NCBI GenBank assembly: GCA_902597675.1
Contig: CACJYR010000014.1
Coordinates: 1-34,120, forward strand
DNA from: an uncultured Pelagibacteraceae bacterium
GTDB taxonomy: Bacteria; Pseudomonadota; Alphaproteobacteria; Pelagibacterales; Pelagibacteraceae
DNA length: 34,120 nucleotides
Direction of reading: 5' to 3'
The notes beneath the pieces were generated by a model, which was not told where the DNA came from, searched no databases, and saw nothing but the letters and a program-made list of their open reading frames with translations. Both the position numbers and the translations under genes were made by a program. Positions 25,771 to 34,120 of the stretch are shown one piece after another. Within the stretch, counting starts at the first letter, position 1. The number at the start of each line of letters is the position of its first letter.

Positions 25771-27212
25771 TAACCCACGCTCCCTTCAAGACTAATTCCA
25801 ACAAGTTTTTGTGCCTCTACAGCAAACTCCATTGGTAATTGCTGAAGAACCTCTTTGCAAAATCCATTAACAATTAACCCAACAGCTTCCTCAGGATTTA
25901 ATCCTCTTTGTTGACAATAGTGCAATTGCTCTTCACTTATTTTTGACGTTGTTGCTTCATGAGCAACATTTGAGTCAAAATTTTTGTTCTTTATGTAAGG
26001 AACAGTGTGTGCTCCACATTTATTTCCCATTAAAAGAGAGTCACATTGAGTATAGTTACTAGAATTTTTTGCCTTCGAATTTATATCTACTAACCCTCTA
26101 TAAGTCATGTCAGAAAATCCAGCACTAATACCTTTGGAAATTATTTTACTTTTAGTATTTTTACCAAGGTGGATCATCTTTGTCCCGGTATCTGCTTTTT
26201 GATGATTATTTGTAATTGCTATTGAGTAAAATTCTCCAATTGAGTTATCACCCTTTAAAATACAACTAGGATATTTCCAAGTTATAGCAGAACCTGTCTC
26301 TACCTGTGTCCAAGAAATCTTAGAATTTTTTCCCTTACATAGTCCTCTTTTAGTTACAAAATTATAAATTCCCCCTTTTCCATTTTCATCTCCCGGGTAC
26401 CAGTTTTGAACAGTCGAATATTTAATCTCTGCATCATCAAGAGCTATTAGTTCAACGTTAGCAGCGTGTAATTGATTTTCATCTCTCATAGGTGCAGTAC
26501 AGCCCTCTAAATAACTCACATAACTTCCTTTATCAGCAATGATTAAAGTTCTCTCAAATTGACCAGTCTCTGATGCGTTAATTCTGAAATAGGTCGAGAG
26601 CTCCATTGGGCACTTTACACCTTCAGGAATATAAACAAATGATCCATCGGTAAAAACTGCGGAGTTTAATGTCGCAAAAAAATGATCTGTTGTTGGAATT
26701 ACTGTTCCTAAATATTTTTTTACTAAATTAGGATGTTTTTGTATTGCTTCTGACATTGAACAAAAAATGATTCCATGTTTTGTTAATTCACCTTTAAATG
26801 TTGTGGCTACTGAAACAGAATCAAATACCGCATCTACAGCTATTCCATTTAATCTTGCTTGCTCTTGAAGGGGAATTCCTAATTTATTATAAGTTTCTAA
26901 AAGTTTAGGATCTAATTCTTCTAAGCTCTTAGGTTTATCCTTCATGCTTTTTGGAGCCGAATAATAATATAAATCTTGATAATCAATTTTAGGATACTTA
27001 GGTTTTTGCCAGTCAGGTTCTTTGAGAAGCTTAAATCTTTCAAATGCTTTTAATCTAAAATCCAACATCCATTTAGGTTCTTTTTTAATATTTGAAATAA
27101 ACTTAATTACATTTTCATTTAGACCTTTTGGTGCTTTAATATTTTCAATATCAGTTGTAAAACCGTATTTATAATCTTTTAAATTTTCTATATCTTTTTC
27201 TCTAGTATCCAT
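25770..27212 (-). CDS. sufB: SufB, scaffold subunit
   Basis: A 480-residue SufB with [10 protein letters not shown] near the start, [33 protein letters not shown] carrying the conserved cluster cysteine, and [21 protein letters not shown] near the end. It forms the SufBC2D scaffold. I chose the ATG at 27212, one base after the iscR stop (TAAAATG); a TTG at 27230 in frame would add six residues but is less likely. Confidence 0.97.
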   Translation of the reverse strand: MDTREKDIENLKDYKYGFTTDIENIKAPKGLNENVIKFISNIKKEPKWMLDFRLKAFERFKLLKEPDWQKPKYPKIDYQDLYYYSAPKSMKDKPKSLEELDPKLLETYNKLGIPLQEQARLNGIAVDAVFDSVSVATTFKGELTKHGIIFCSMSEAIQKHPNLVKKYLGTVIPTTDHFFATLNSAVFTDGSFVYIPEGVKCPMELSTYFRINASETGQFERTLIIADKGSYVSYLEGCTAPMRDENQLHAANVELIALDDAEIKYSTVQNWYPGDENGKGGIYNFVTKRGLCKGKNSKISWTQVETGSAITWKYPSCILKGDNSIGEFYSIAITNNHQKADTGTKMIHLGKNTKSKIISKGISAGFSDMTYRGLVDINSKAKNSSNYTQCDSLLMGNKCGAHTVPYIKNKNFDSNVAHEATTSKISEEQLHYCQQRGLNPEEAVGLIVNGFCKEVLQQLPMEFAVEAQKLVGISLEGSVG

Positions 27213-27213
27213 T

Positions 27214-27639
27214 TTATAATCTTCTTTCAAAGTTTTCTTTTACTAAGTCGTCTAAACTTTTTTTATCAAAAAAATTATTGATGTGAGTTTCAAGTTCATC
27301 CCAAAGATTGTGAGTTAAACATTTTGTAGATTTACCATTACATCCTTTTTTTGAATCTTTTTTACATTGGACAGTTTTTACTTTTTCGTCTACTGCATCA
27401 AAAATATTTGTTAATTTTATTTCTTTAGCTTTCCTATTTAAAATATATCCACCTTGAGTTCCTCTAACGCTTTGAACAATTTCTTTTTTTCTCAATTTTG
27501 AAAAAATTTGTTCTAAATAATCTAACGAAATGCCTTGTCTTAAAGATATATCTCTTAAAGAAACTGGATTAATTCCATCAAATCTAGCCAGATCCACCAA
27601 AGCCATTACCGCATACCTGCCTTTAGAAGTGAGTCTCAT
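27214..27639 (-). CDS. iscR: IscR/SufR-like Rrf2-family Fe-S regulator
   Basis: A 141-residue winged-helix regulator with the Rrf2 start [18 protein letters not shown], recognition region around [22 protein letters not shown], and cluster ligands Cys92, Cys100, Cys107 with His110. The order matches the three cysteines and histidine of IscR, with wider spacing than in E. coli. It likely represses the operon when holding a [2Fe-2S] cluster. I chose the ATG at 27639 (preceded by TTAGGAATT); a longer frame to 27693 would run through the promoter and operator. It heads the SUF operon. Confidence 0.93.
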   Translation of the reverse strand: MRLTSKGRYAVMALVDLARFDGINPVSLRDISLRQGISLDYLEQIFSKLRKKEIVQSVRGTQGGYILNRKAKEIKLTNIFDAVDEKVKTVQCKKDSKKGCNGKSTKCLTHNLWDELETHINNFFDKKSLDDLVKENFERRL

Positions 27640-27658
27640 AATTCCTAATTTTACTGGG

Positions 27659-27688
27659 TATATATAAACCTGACCAAAATAGTCAAGT
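27659..27688 (-). promoter_or_regulatory. SUF-operon promoter with IscR type-1-like operator
   Basis: On the minus strand ACTTGACTA-TTT-TGGTCAGGT (27688-27668) is an inverted repeat, 7 of 9 arm bases matching, closely resembling IscR type-1 sites. TTGACT within it (27686-27681) serves as -35, with TATATA at 27664-27659 as -10 after 16 bp. Transcription would start near 27652, about 13 nt before the iscR ATG. Confidence 0.75.
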
Positions 27689-27772
27689 ATCATGGGTAAA
27701 AAAAAGCTAACATTTTGTCACGCAGTTGTGATAAACCTAATTTTTTTTTGAGAATAATAATCAATAACAATT

Positions 27773-28429
27773 ATGGAAAATAAAATATTAGAAATATTTA
27801 TTCCAGGACCTGCAGGTAGACTTGAGGCCAAATATTATAAGAGTAAAAAAAATACTTCACCAATAGCTTTAGTTTTACAACCACACCCTCAGTATGGAGG
27901 GACAATGAATAATAAAGTTGTTGTAGAAACTTTTCATACTTTTATGGAAAATGATTTTTCAGTTTGCAGAGTAAATTTTAGAGGTGTAGGAAAGAGTGAT
28001 GGAGAATTTGACAATGGCCAAGGTGAATTAGCAGATGCTGCAGCTGCTCTTGATTGGTTAGAGAGAGAAAATTTTGATAATTCTCAGTGTTGGGTTTCAG
28101 GTTTTTCTTTTGGGTCATTGATTGCTATGCAACTTTTAATGAGGAGACCTGAGATAAATAGATTTGTCGCAATCTCTCCTCAACCAAATGTTTATGATTT
28201 TTCATTTTTGTCTCCGTGTCCAACTTCTGGTATAATGATTTATGGAAAAAAAGATGAATTGGTACCTGTTGAACATATCAATGAACTAAATAAAAGATTA
28301 AGTGCGCAAAAAGGTATTAAAGTTGAATTTCAGTCAATCTCGGAAGCAAATCATTTTTTTTCAAAAAATGAAAACGCACTTTCAAAATCTCTTGATAAAT
28401 ACATAAAAAAAGAAACAGCTTTATATTAA
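27773..28429 (+). CDS. Alpha/beta hydrolase
   Basis: A 218-residue alpha/beta hydrolase with nucleophile Ser112 in GFSFG (110-114), an acid at Asp161 in YGKKDELVP, and His194 in ANHFF. HPQYGGTMNNKVV (38-50) and NFRGVGKSDG (68-77) match the COG2945-like group of small serine hydrolases, common in alphaproteobacteria. The substrate is unknown. It is divergent from the SUF operon, sharing about 80 nt of upstream region, and its stop codon overlaps that of anmK. Confidence 0.85.
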   Translation: MENKILEIFIPGPAGRLEAKYYKSKKNTSPIALVLQPHPQYGGTMNNKVVVETFHTFMENDFSVCRVNFRGVGKSDGEFDNGQGELADAAAALDWLERENFDNSQCWVSGFSFGSLIAMQLLMRRPEINRFVAISPQPNVYDFSFLSPCPTSGIMIYGKKDELVPVEHINELNKRLSAQKGIKVEFQSISEANHFFSKNENALSKSLDKYIKKETALY

Positions 28430-29571
28430 AAATTTTTAACTAAAACTCCACCAGTTATCGATTTTTTACATCTAGTTGTATTTGGAAATGAAATAGGCAT
28501 ACCTTTTAGTGATCTTATCGCTAAAAAAGCAAAAGCTTGGGACTCGATAAAGTCTCCATCTAATTCATATTGATCAATTGAATTAAGATTTATATCATCA
28601 AAATTACTTTTTATACTTTCTAAGAGATATTTATTTTTTCTTCCTCCACCACATACTAACCATTTACTTTTTTGAGAATTATTATTTTTGTGAATAAAAT
28701 TCATTCCATTGGAAATTAATTTAGCGGTGAAATCAGTAATGGTTGCAGCACCATCCTCTAATGAAAGTCCTTTTGCAAAAAAAATATCAAAATTTTTGAT
28801 ATCTAAAGATTTTTCAAAATTAGATTGTTCAGTAAAATTGTCCAAAGCCTGATTCAAAATTAATTTGTCTGTTTTTCCAGATCTTGCTACTAAACCTTCT
28901 TCGTCATACCTTTTTTTTGAATTTTTTCTCATCCATTCGTCTATCAAACAATTGCCAGGTCCAATATCATAGGCATAAATTTTTTCTTCTAAACCCAAAT
29001 TATTATATTCTATTGTAGAGGTAACATTAGAAATACCTCCAATATTAAGAATATTCATTGGAAAACCTAAATTAAATTTTTTATTTAATTCATTAGCTAG
29101 AGCATTATGAAAGATTGGCGCTAGAGGAGCACCCTGCCCCCCATTTTCTAAATCATTTTGTCTAAAATTATAAATAACTTTCTTTTTTGTTAATTGAGAT
29201 AGTAACAATCCATCACCCAATTGTTTTGTAATTTTTTTTTCTGGAGCATGAAATATTGTTTGACCATGGAAACCAATCAAATCAACATCAGATTTTGATA
29301 GTTCAAGGCATTTATTAACAGCCTTAAAATGAAATAAAGTTATTTCTCTTTCTAAATCTTTGATTTCAACTTGATATTTGATTAAATCATTTGGATTTAA
29401 GATTTTATCCCTAATTTTAAGTATTTTTTGAGTTAATTCTTCATCATATTGAAAGTATTTATCAATTAATATTGAAAATTCTTGATTGCCATCTGACTTA
29501 ATTATGGATACATCTACCCCATCCGATGAGGTACCACTCATTAAACCCATTGCTGTATAAATCTCATCCAT
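28426..29571 (-). CDS. anmK: Anhydro-N-acetylmuramic acid kinase
   Basis: A 381-residue sugar kinase with the N-terminal MGLMSGTSSDGVDVSI (8-23), GFHGQTIFH, the DIGPGNCLIDEW segment, and CGGGRKN near the C-terminus; all are family hallmarks. It phosphorylates and opens 1,6-anhydro-MurNAc recovered from peptidoglycan turnover. It is divergent from tyrS with about 47 nt between starts, an arrangement common in alphaproteobacteria. Confidence 0.96.
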   Translation of the reverse strand: MDEIYTAMGLMSGTSSDGVDVSIIKSDGNQEFSILIDKYFQYDEELTQKILKIRDKILNPNDLIKYQVEIKDLEREITLFHFKAVNKCLELSKSDVDLIGFHGQTIFHAPEKKITKQLGDGLLLSQLTKKKVIYNFRQNDLENGGQGAPLAPIFHNALANELNKKFNLGFPMNILNIGGISNVTSTIEYNNLGLEEKIYAYDIGPGNCLIDEWMRKNSKKRYDEEGLVARSGKTDKLILNQALDNFTEQSNFEKSLDIKNFDIFFAKGLSLEDGAATITDFTAKLISNGMNFIHKNNNSQKSKWLVCGGGRKNKYLLESIKSNFDDINLNSIDQYELDGDFIESQAFAFLAIRSLKGMPISFPNTTRCKKSITGGVLVKNF

Positions 29572-29618
29572 TCTTATTTTTTTTTATTAAATAATGTATA
29601 TTGTGGAACTATAGACTT

Positions 29619-30848
29619 ATGGATAAATTTTTAAAAGAATTTAAAGATAGAGGCTACTTCTATCAATGCACGAATGAAAATGAGTTATCCAAATTAATAA
29701 ATAAAGAAAAAATTAAAGGATACATAGGTTTTGATTGTACTGCTGAAAGTCTTCATGTTGGAAGCTTACTTCAAATCATGTGTCTTAGACTTCTTCAAAA
29801 ATATGGGCACAGACCGATTGTCTTATTAGGTGGAGGGACTACCAGAATTGGAGATCCTTCAGGTAAAGACAAAACTAGAAGAATTTTAACTGAAAAAGAA
29901 ATAGATAAAAATACAAAAAATATTGAAAAAATATTAAAAAAATTTTTAAAAAATAACGATCCAAAAACAAAACCTATTTTTGTAAATAATTATTCCTGGC
30001 TTAAAAATTTAAATTATATTTCATTTTTAAGGGAAATAGGAAAACACTTTACAATTAATAAAATGCTTACTTTCGAAAGTGTTAAAACTAGATTGGATAG
30101 AGAACAATCTTTAAGTTATATGGAATTTAATTATATGATTTTGCAAGCTTATGATTTTTTAGAGCTAAATAAAAAAGAGAATTGTTCCTTACAAATAGGA
30201 GGTTCTGATCAATGGGGAAACATTGTCAATGGAACAGAGCTTATAAAAAGGTATTCTAGTAAACAAGCTTATGGTTTAACTACCCCTCTCATTACATTAT
30301 CCTCAGGAGCAAAAATGGGAAAAACTGAGTCAGGTGCTATTTGGTTAGATGAAAAATTATTATCATCATATGACTATTGGCAATTTTGGAGAAATATCGA
30401 TGACAGAGATGTAATAAAATTTTTAAAAATGTTCACAGATTTAGATATTGGAGAAATTGATAAAATGAAGGATGAAGACATTAATAAACTAAAAATTAAG
30501 CTAGCTAACGAGACAACTACTATGCTTCATGGTTTAAAAGCTGCTAAAAGTTCAGAACAAGCGGCAAAAGAAGCTTTCTCAGGAACTTCGCTTGGTTCAA
30601 ATTTACCTTCAATTAAAATTAAGAAAACTGATATTGAAAATAAAATAAATATTATAGATCTCGTGATTTTATCTAAATTAGAAAATTCAAAGAGTGAAAT
30701 CAGACGTCTTATTAAAGGAAATGCAATAAAGCTGAATGATGAAATTATATCTCAAGAAAATCTGATTATTTCTTATGAATTATTCAGACAGAATTATTTA
30801 AAACTTTCTGTGGGAAAAAAAAGACATTTAAAAATTGAGCTAAGTTAA
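29619..30848 (+). CDS. tyrS: Tyrosyl-tRNA synthetase
   Basis: A 409-residue class I synthetase charging tRNA-Tyr. The HIGH-type motif is HVGS (in CTAESLHVGSLLQ), the tyrosine pocket segment is QIGGSDQWGN, and the KMSKS-type motif is KMGKT. An S4 RNA-binding domain ends the protein (SEIRRLIKGNAIKLNDE). I chose the ATG at 29619; a TTG at 29601 in frame adds six residues not expected for the family. The stop overlaps that of the convergent AsmA-like gene at TTAA. Confidence 0.97.
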   Translation: MDKFLKEFKDRGYFYQCTNENELSKLINKEKIKGYIGFDCTAESLHVGSLLQIMCLRLLQKYGHRPIVLLGGGTTRIGDPSGKDKTRRILTEKEIDKNTKNIEKILKKFLKNNDPKTKPIFVNNYSWLKNLNYISFLREIGKHFTINKMLTFESVKTRLDREQSLSYMEFNYMILQAYDFLELNKKENCSLQIGGSDQWGNIVNGTELIKRYSSKQAYGLTTPLITLSSGAKMGKTESGAIWLDEKLLSSYDYWQFWRNIDDRDVIKFLKMFTDLDIGEIDKMKDEDINKLKIKLANETTTMLHGLKAAKSSEQAAKEAFSGTSLGSNLPSIKIKKTDIENKINIIDLVILSKLENSKSEIRRLIKGNAIKLNDEIISQENLIISYELFRQNYLKLSVGKKRHLKIELS

Positions 30849-33031
30849 TTCTTTTTAATTTTTTCCAATGTTCTTGTAATAAATCTGGGTGTTAAAGTTT
30901 TGACAGGATTTACTGAAGTTTTTAAATTTTTTGGAGGGCCTTTGATCTTAAAACTCACTCCAAATACTCCCTCACCAGTTTTTTTTCCAACTAATATTTC
31001 ACCTAGCATAGGTAATGAACCAATAAAATTATTAATTGTTGTAGCTGGTACCAATGTGCCCTTTAAACTAATTAATTTGTTTTTTTCAACATACCCCTCC
31101 ATTAAAATAGATATTGCAGGGCCAATTGCATAAATTTCTTCTATGGTCATTAAATCACCCTCATTTTTAAAATTCATTTCAAATTCCGTAAAACGTATAC
31201 CTTCTCCAGATAAAATATCCGCAATACCTTGTAGGGATGCTAACGTGAGTATCTTTGTCAATATAGGTAGCTCTTTTAATTTAAAATCATAAATCTTTAT
31301 TTGTGAAACAGATTTTTTTGATTTTTTTGAACTGAAGAAATCAAGTGATCCTTCATCAAAACCTTTTATAAATTTATATCTTTTTACAATAGGTTTTGCC
31401 TCATCAACAAACAAGGTGGTAATTTTATTATTATTATCTTTATTAATTGTGAGTTTTAATTTTTTATTTTTTGAAAAGCTTCCAATTAAATCAGCTTTAT
31501 ATATTTCTTTATTTTTAATTAAAATATCACCTTTGAAATTTGATAAATAATACTCACTATCTAAAAAAATTTTTTTTACGTCAATTTTCAAATTACTATT
31601 AATATCTATAATTTTTGTATCTTTATCGTTATCTGATAATAAATCCTCAATTAAATTATCAGCATTAAAACTAGCCCCAGTTAAAAAATATTTTTTTTTA
31701 TTCCTTTTTAATCTGATTGAGTTTTTTTGTTTATCATCATCAAGATAATCTAAATTTACTTCATCTAATCCAGAAATTTGAAATTTTTCATTTAAGACTA
31801 GATCTCTTATCTTAATATAGTTTTCATCTTCATTTAGATTAAAAGTTTCAATTATAAGTTCATTATTTCTATTTTTAGATCCTTTAAAATTTAAAATAAC
31901 CTCATTTTTCTCCTTTTTTTTGTAATTCAAATAATCAACTTTAAAAGGATTACTTTTTATTTTTAGAGTTATTTCAAAATTTTTAGTTTTATTCTTATTT
32001 GAAAAAAAATACTCTATATCATCATTTTCATTTTGATAATTTAAATTTCCATTTCCCTCAATAGTAAAATTATTCTTTTCATATTGTAATTTTATTTTTT
32101 GATCCAAGAGAGAAATTATTTTTTTTTGTTTAGGGAAAAATTTTTTTAATTTCAAGTTATTAAGTATTATTAATTCATGAACTAGTATTTCTGAGTTAAT
32201 TTTGAAATTTTCAAATTTAAACCCTTTTTGTATTTCAAAAGAAAAATTATTATTAGAAGTTAATGATATTTTTTCTATTTCAAAATTTGGTAAAAATGGT
32301 TTGACTAATAAATCTATATTTCTTTTATCTAAATCAGACTTTTTATGCGCAAAGGTACCATCTACAATAAAATCATCATTCCTTTTTTTTATTGATACTT
32401 TTTCTGAGGAAAATCCAATTTTATCAAATTTAAAATTAAGACCTTTAACCAAAAAATTATTTTTACTATAGTCAAAAATAAAATCTAATTTGCGTAAATT
32501 GTATTTTTTTAATACATTTAATTCAACATCTTTTACAATACCATTGATCTCATAATTGCTTTTAATATTTCCACTTGAATCAAATTCTAACTTTATATCA
32601 GCGATCAAATATCCTTTTTTAATGGCTTTTTCCATTATGAATAATTCAGGAGTATTTTTAAATGTTCTTAAAAAAGAAATTAGGTTTTTTAACTCTAGTG
32701 ATTTTGATGAAATCTCTAAATTTTCAATTGAAAACTTATCTTCTATTAAGGACTTTAACGAAAGTTGTGTTTTTATATTTTCAATTTCTATTTTTTTATT
32801 TTGATATATTAAATTTGTGCCAATTGTTTTGGCTTGAAGTTTAAATTGAAATGGATCTAAAATTAATTTTATTTCTTTTAATTCAGCTTCTAAATTCTTG
32901 TCAAATTTTCTTATTTTTTCTTTTATTTGACTATTAAATTTATCAGTCTCAACTCCAAAAATACTTAGGTACGTTAAAGTAATAAATATTAAAAATAATA
33001 TAGTTATAAAAAGTTTAAAAAATATTTTCAT
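30845..33031 (-). CDS. AsmA/DUF3971-like envelope protein
   Basis: A 728-residue protein with an N-terminal membrane anchor (FFKLFITILFLIFITLTYLSIF) followed by a long periplasmic region of repeating beta-strands, lysine- and asparagine-rich. The C-terminal 150 residues (ILSGEGIRFTEFEM; GVFGVSFKIKGPPKNLKTSVNP) match the AsmA-like C-terminal region of DUF3971/YhdP-type proteins. Such proteins form long lipid-conducting grooves between the membranes. It overlaps the prfB stop by one base (TAATG), so the two are coupled. Identification as AsmA-like is good; specific function is inferred. Confidence 0.8.
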   Translation of the reverse strand: MKIFFKLFITILFLIFITLTYLSIFGVETDKFNSQIKEKIRKFDKNLEAELKEIKLILDPFQFKLQAKTIGTNLIYQNKKIEIENIKTQLSLKSLIEDKFSIENLEISSKSLELKNLISFLRTFKNTPELFIMEKAIKKGYLIADIKLEFDSSGNIKSNYEINGIVKDVELNVLKKYNLRKLDFIFDYSKNNFLVKGLNFKFDKIGFSSEKVSIKKRNDDFIVDGTFAHKKSDLDKRNIDLLVKPFLPNFEIEKISLTSNNNFSFEIQKGFKFENFKINSEILVHELIILNNLKLKKFFPKQKKIISLLDQKIKLQYEKNNFTIEGNGNLNYQNENDDIEYFFSNKNKTKNFEITLKIKSNPFKVDYLNYKKKEKNEVILNFKGSKNRNNELIIETFNLNEDENYIKIRDLVLNEKFQISGLDEVNLDYLDDDKQKNSIRLKRNKKKYFLTGASFNADNLIEDLLSDNDKDTKIIDINSNLKIDVKKIFLDSEYYLSNFKGDILIKNKEIYKADLIGSFSKNKKLKLTINKDNNNKITTLFVDEAKPIVKRYKFIKGFDEGSLDFFSSKKSKKSVSQIKIYDFKLKELPILTKILTLASLQGIADILSGEGIRFTEFEMNFKNEGDLMTIEEIYAIGPAISILMEGYVEKNKLISLKGTLVPATTINNFIGSLPMLGEILVGKKTGEGVFGVSFKIKGPPKNLKTSVNPVKTLTPRFITRTLEKIKKN

Positions 33032-34120
33032 TATGTTTGATACAGCGATTGTTCTAAAAATTCATCAATTTCCCCATCTAAAATCTTATCTGGATTAGAG
33101 CTTTCAAAGTTAGATCTATTATCTTTTACTAATCTATATGGTTGTAAAACATAAGATCTTATTTGATGCCCCCAACCTATTTCAGATTTTGATGACTCAG
33201 TATTTTCATTTTCTTTTTCTTTTTTTTTTATCTCAAAATCATAGAGTCTTGCTCTAAGCATATTCATGCATGTCTCTTTATTTTTATGTTGAGATCTTTC
33301 ATTTTGACATTGGACAACAATTTTAGATGGTAAATGTGTAATTCTAACTGCACTATCAGTTGTATTAACATGTTGTCCACCAGCACCACTAGATCGATAT
33401 GTGTCAATTCTTAAATCTTTATCTTGAATTTCAATATTAATATTTTCATCTACGACCGGATAAACCCAAATACTAGCAAAACTAGTATGACGTCTTGCAC
33501 CTGAGTCAAATGGGGAGATTCTTACTAACCTGTGAATTCCAGACTCTTTTTTTAACCAACCAAATACATAATCACCTTCAATTTTAATTGTTGAGGATTT
33601 TATACCTGCCTCATCACCCTTATGTTCACTTATTAATGTTGATTTATAATTTTTATTATCAGACCATTTTAAATACATTCTTCTCAACATATCTGCCCAA
33701 TCTTGGCTCTCTGTACCTCCGGCGCCAGCATGAATTTCTATGTAACAATCAAAAGGGTCAGACTCATTTGATAAAAAACAATTAATTTCATTTTTTTTCG
33801 CTAATTTTCTCAAATTCTTGATACTTTCTAAAACCTCATTTTGAATGCTGGTATTATTTTCTTCTAAAGCTAGTTCATACAAATCTCCTAAGTCTTTTAG
33901 TTGATTTAAAGAACTTTTGTAAGAACTTACCAAATCCTCATACAATTTTTTTTCTTTAAGTATTTTTTTTGAGTTAGACTTATCCTGCCAAAAGTCAGGA
34001 TTTAGAATTGTTTTATTGTGACTTTGTAATTTTAAATCTATCTTATTTTTATCAAAGATACTCCTTAACTCTTTGATTTATTTTTTCTATCTCTTTTTTA
34101 AAGTCTGTATATTTATGATC
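33031..34120 (-). CDS. prfB: Peptide chain release factor 2, 5'-partial, with +1 frameshift
   Basis: RF2 recognises UGA and UAA. The GGQ motif is in SSGAGGQHVNTTDSAV and the SPF stop-recognition tripeptide is in RISPFDSGARR. The ORF conventionally called from 33945 begins with an internal TTG. Open frame continues upstream to 34051-34053, and the real N-terminus is in another frame: 22 codons from the right edge (DHKYTDFKKEIEKI...) end at CTT TGA (34057-34052). Skipping one base gives GAT and joins the two. Total visible is about 362 residues against about 365 for RF2, so the start lies only a few codons past base 34120. The downstream gene is AsmA-like. Confidence 0.95.
34051..34066 (-). promoter_or_regulatory. 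Programmed +1 frameshift site of prfB
   Basis: On the minus strand AAGGAG-TAT-CTT-TGA-T: an internal Shine-Dalgarno-like AGGAG three bases before the slippery CTT and in-frame TGA, the same geometry as the E. coli site AGGGGG-TAT-CTT-TGA. The ribosome slips +1 on CTT T, reading GAT next, when RF2 is scarce. Confidence 0.93.

Noticed and set aside
33031-33945. prfB as a 304-residue protein starting at 33945
   Set aside because: The first codon is an internal TTG; open frame and RF2 similarity continue upstream to the frameshift site.
1-34120. CRISPR arrays, insertion sequences, integrases, tRNA or rRNA genes
   Set aside because: No repeat-spacer pattern, transposase-like protein, or cloverleaf/rRNA signature was seen on either strand.

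Overview
The window looks like chromosome of a SAR11-type alphaproteobacterium (Pelagibacterales). The reasons are strong A+T bias, very tight gene packing (neighbours often overlap by 1-14 nt and few gaps exceed 150 nt), lysine/asparagine-rich proteins, and marker features. The markers are a thi-box RNA directly before a thiV-type sodium:solute symporter, isocitrate lyase beside a RamB/ScfR-like regulator, a single SUF iron-sulfur operon led by an Rrf2 regulator, and an anmK/tyrS/AsmA-like neighbourhood familiar from alphaproteobacteria. I see no tRNA, rRNA, insertion sequence, prophage gene or CRISPR array. It is core-genome sequence with one small cell-surface cassette.

Layout. 1-722: start of an ammonium transporter gene and an HU gene, separated by a strong hairpin. 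875-4142 (minus): RamB-like regulator, tiny membrane protein, TPR protein and site-2 protease RseP, probably co-transcribed. 4143-5742: duplicated TTTGTAAA operators, a 53-residue unrecognised ORF, then aceA. 5793-8378: surface-carbohydrate cassette. 8384-11630: ABC-2 exporter and thiV behind its thi-box RNA. 11698-15314: ALDH, FAH-family protein, CcdA and AzoR in one minus-strand run. 15414-19685: GYD protein, thioesterase, DUF779/ALDH pair, EamA transporter and YbaK-type deacylase. 19827-21407: glnA and a convergent 56-residue ORF. 21474-27639: SUF operon iscR-sufB-C-D-S-U-T-A. 27773-34120: alpha/beta hydrolase, anmK, tyrS, AsmA-like protein, and prfB running off the right edge.

How the genes work together. 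Carbon: aceA opens the glyoxylate shunt, and the divergent RamB-like protein probably controls both it and itself through paired TTTGTAAA sites; two aldehyde dehydrogenases and the FAH protein handle small aldehydes and keto acids. Nitrogen: amt imports ammonium and glnA assimilates it. Iron-sulfur: the SUF set is complete in one run, with a good IscR type-1-like operator over its promoter. Vitamin B1: ThiV is the probable importer of a thiamin precursor under control of a leader RNA.

The most unusual signals are the thi-box RNA, whose pyrimidine-sensing half looks normal but whose 3' half is shortened where pyrophosphate recognition normally lies; the aceA/RamB operators with the 53-residue ORF; the prfB programmed +1 frameshift site; and two short ORFs with no recognised family. 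I did not find a clearly novel multi-gene defence or mobile system.
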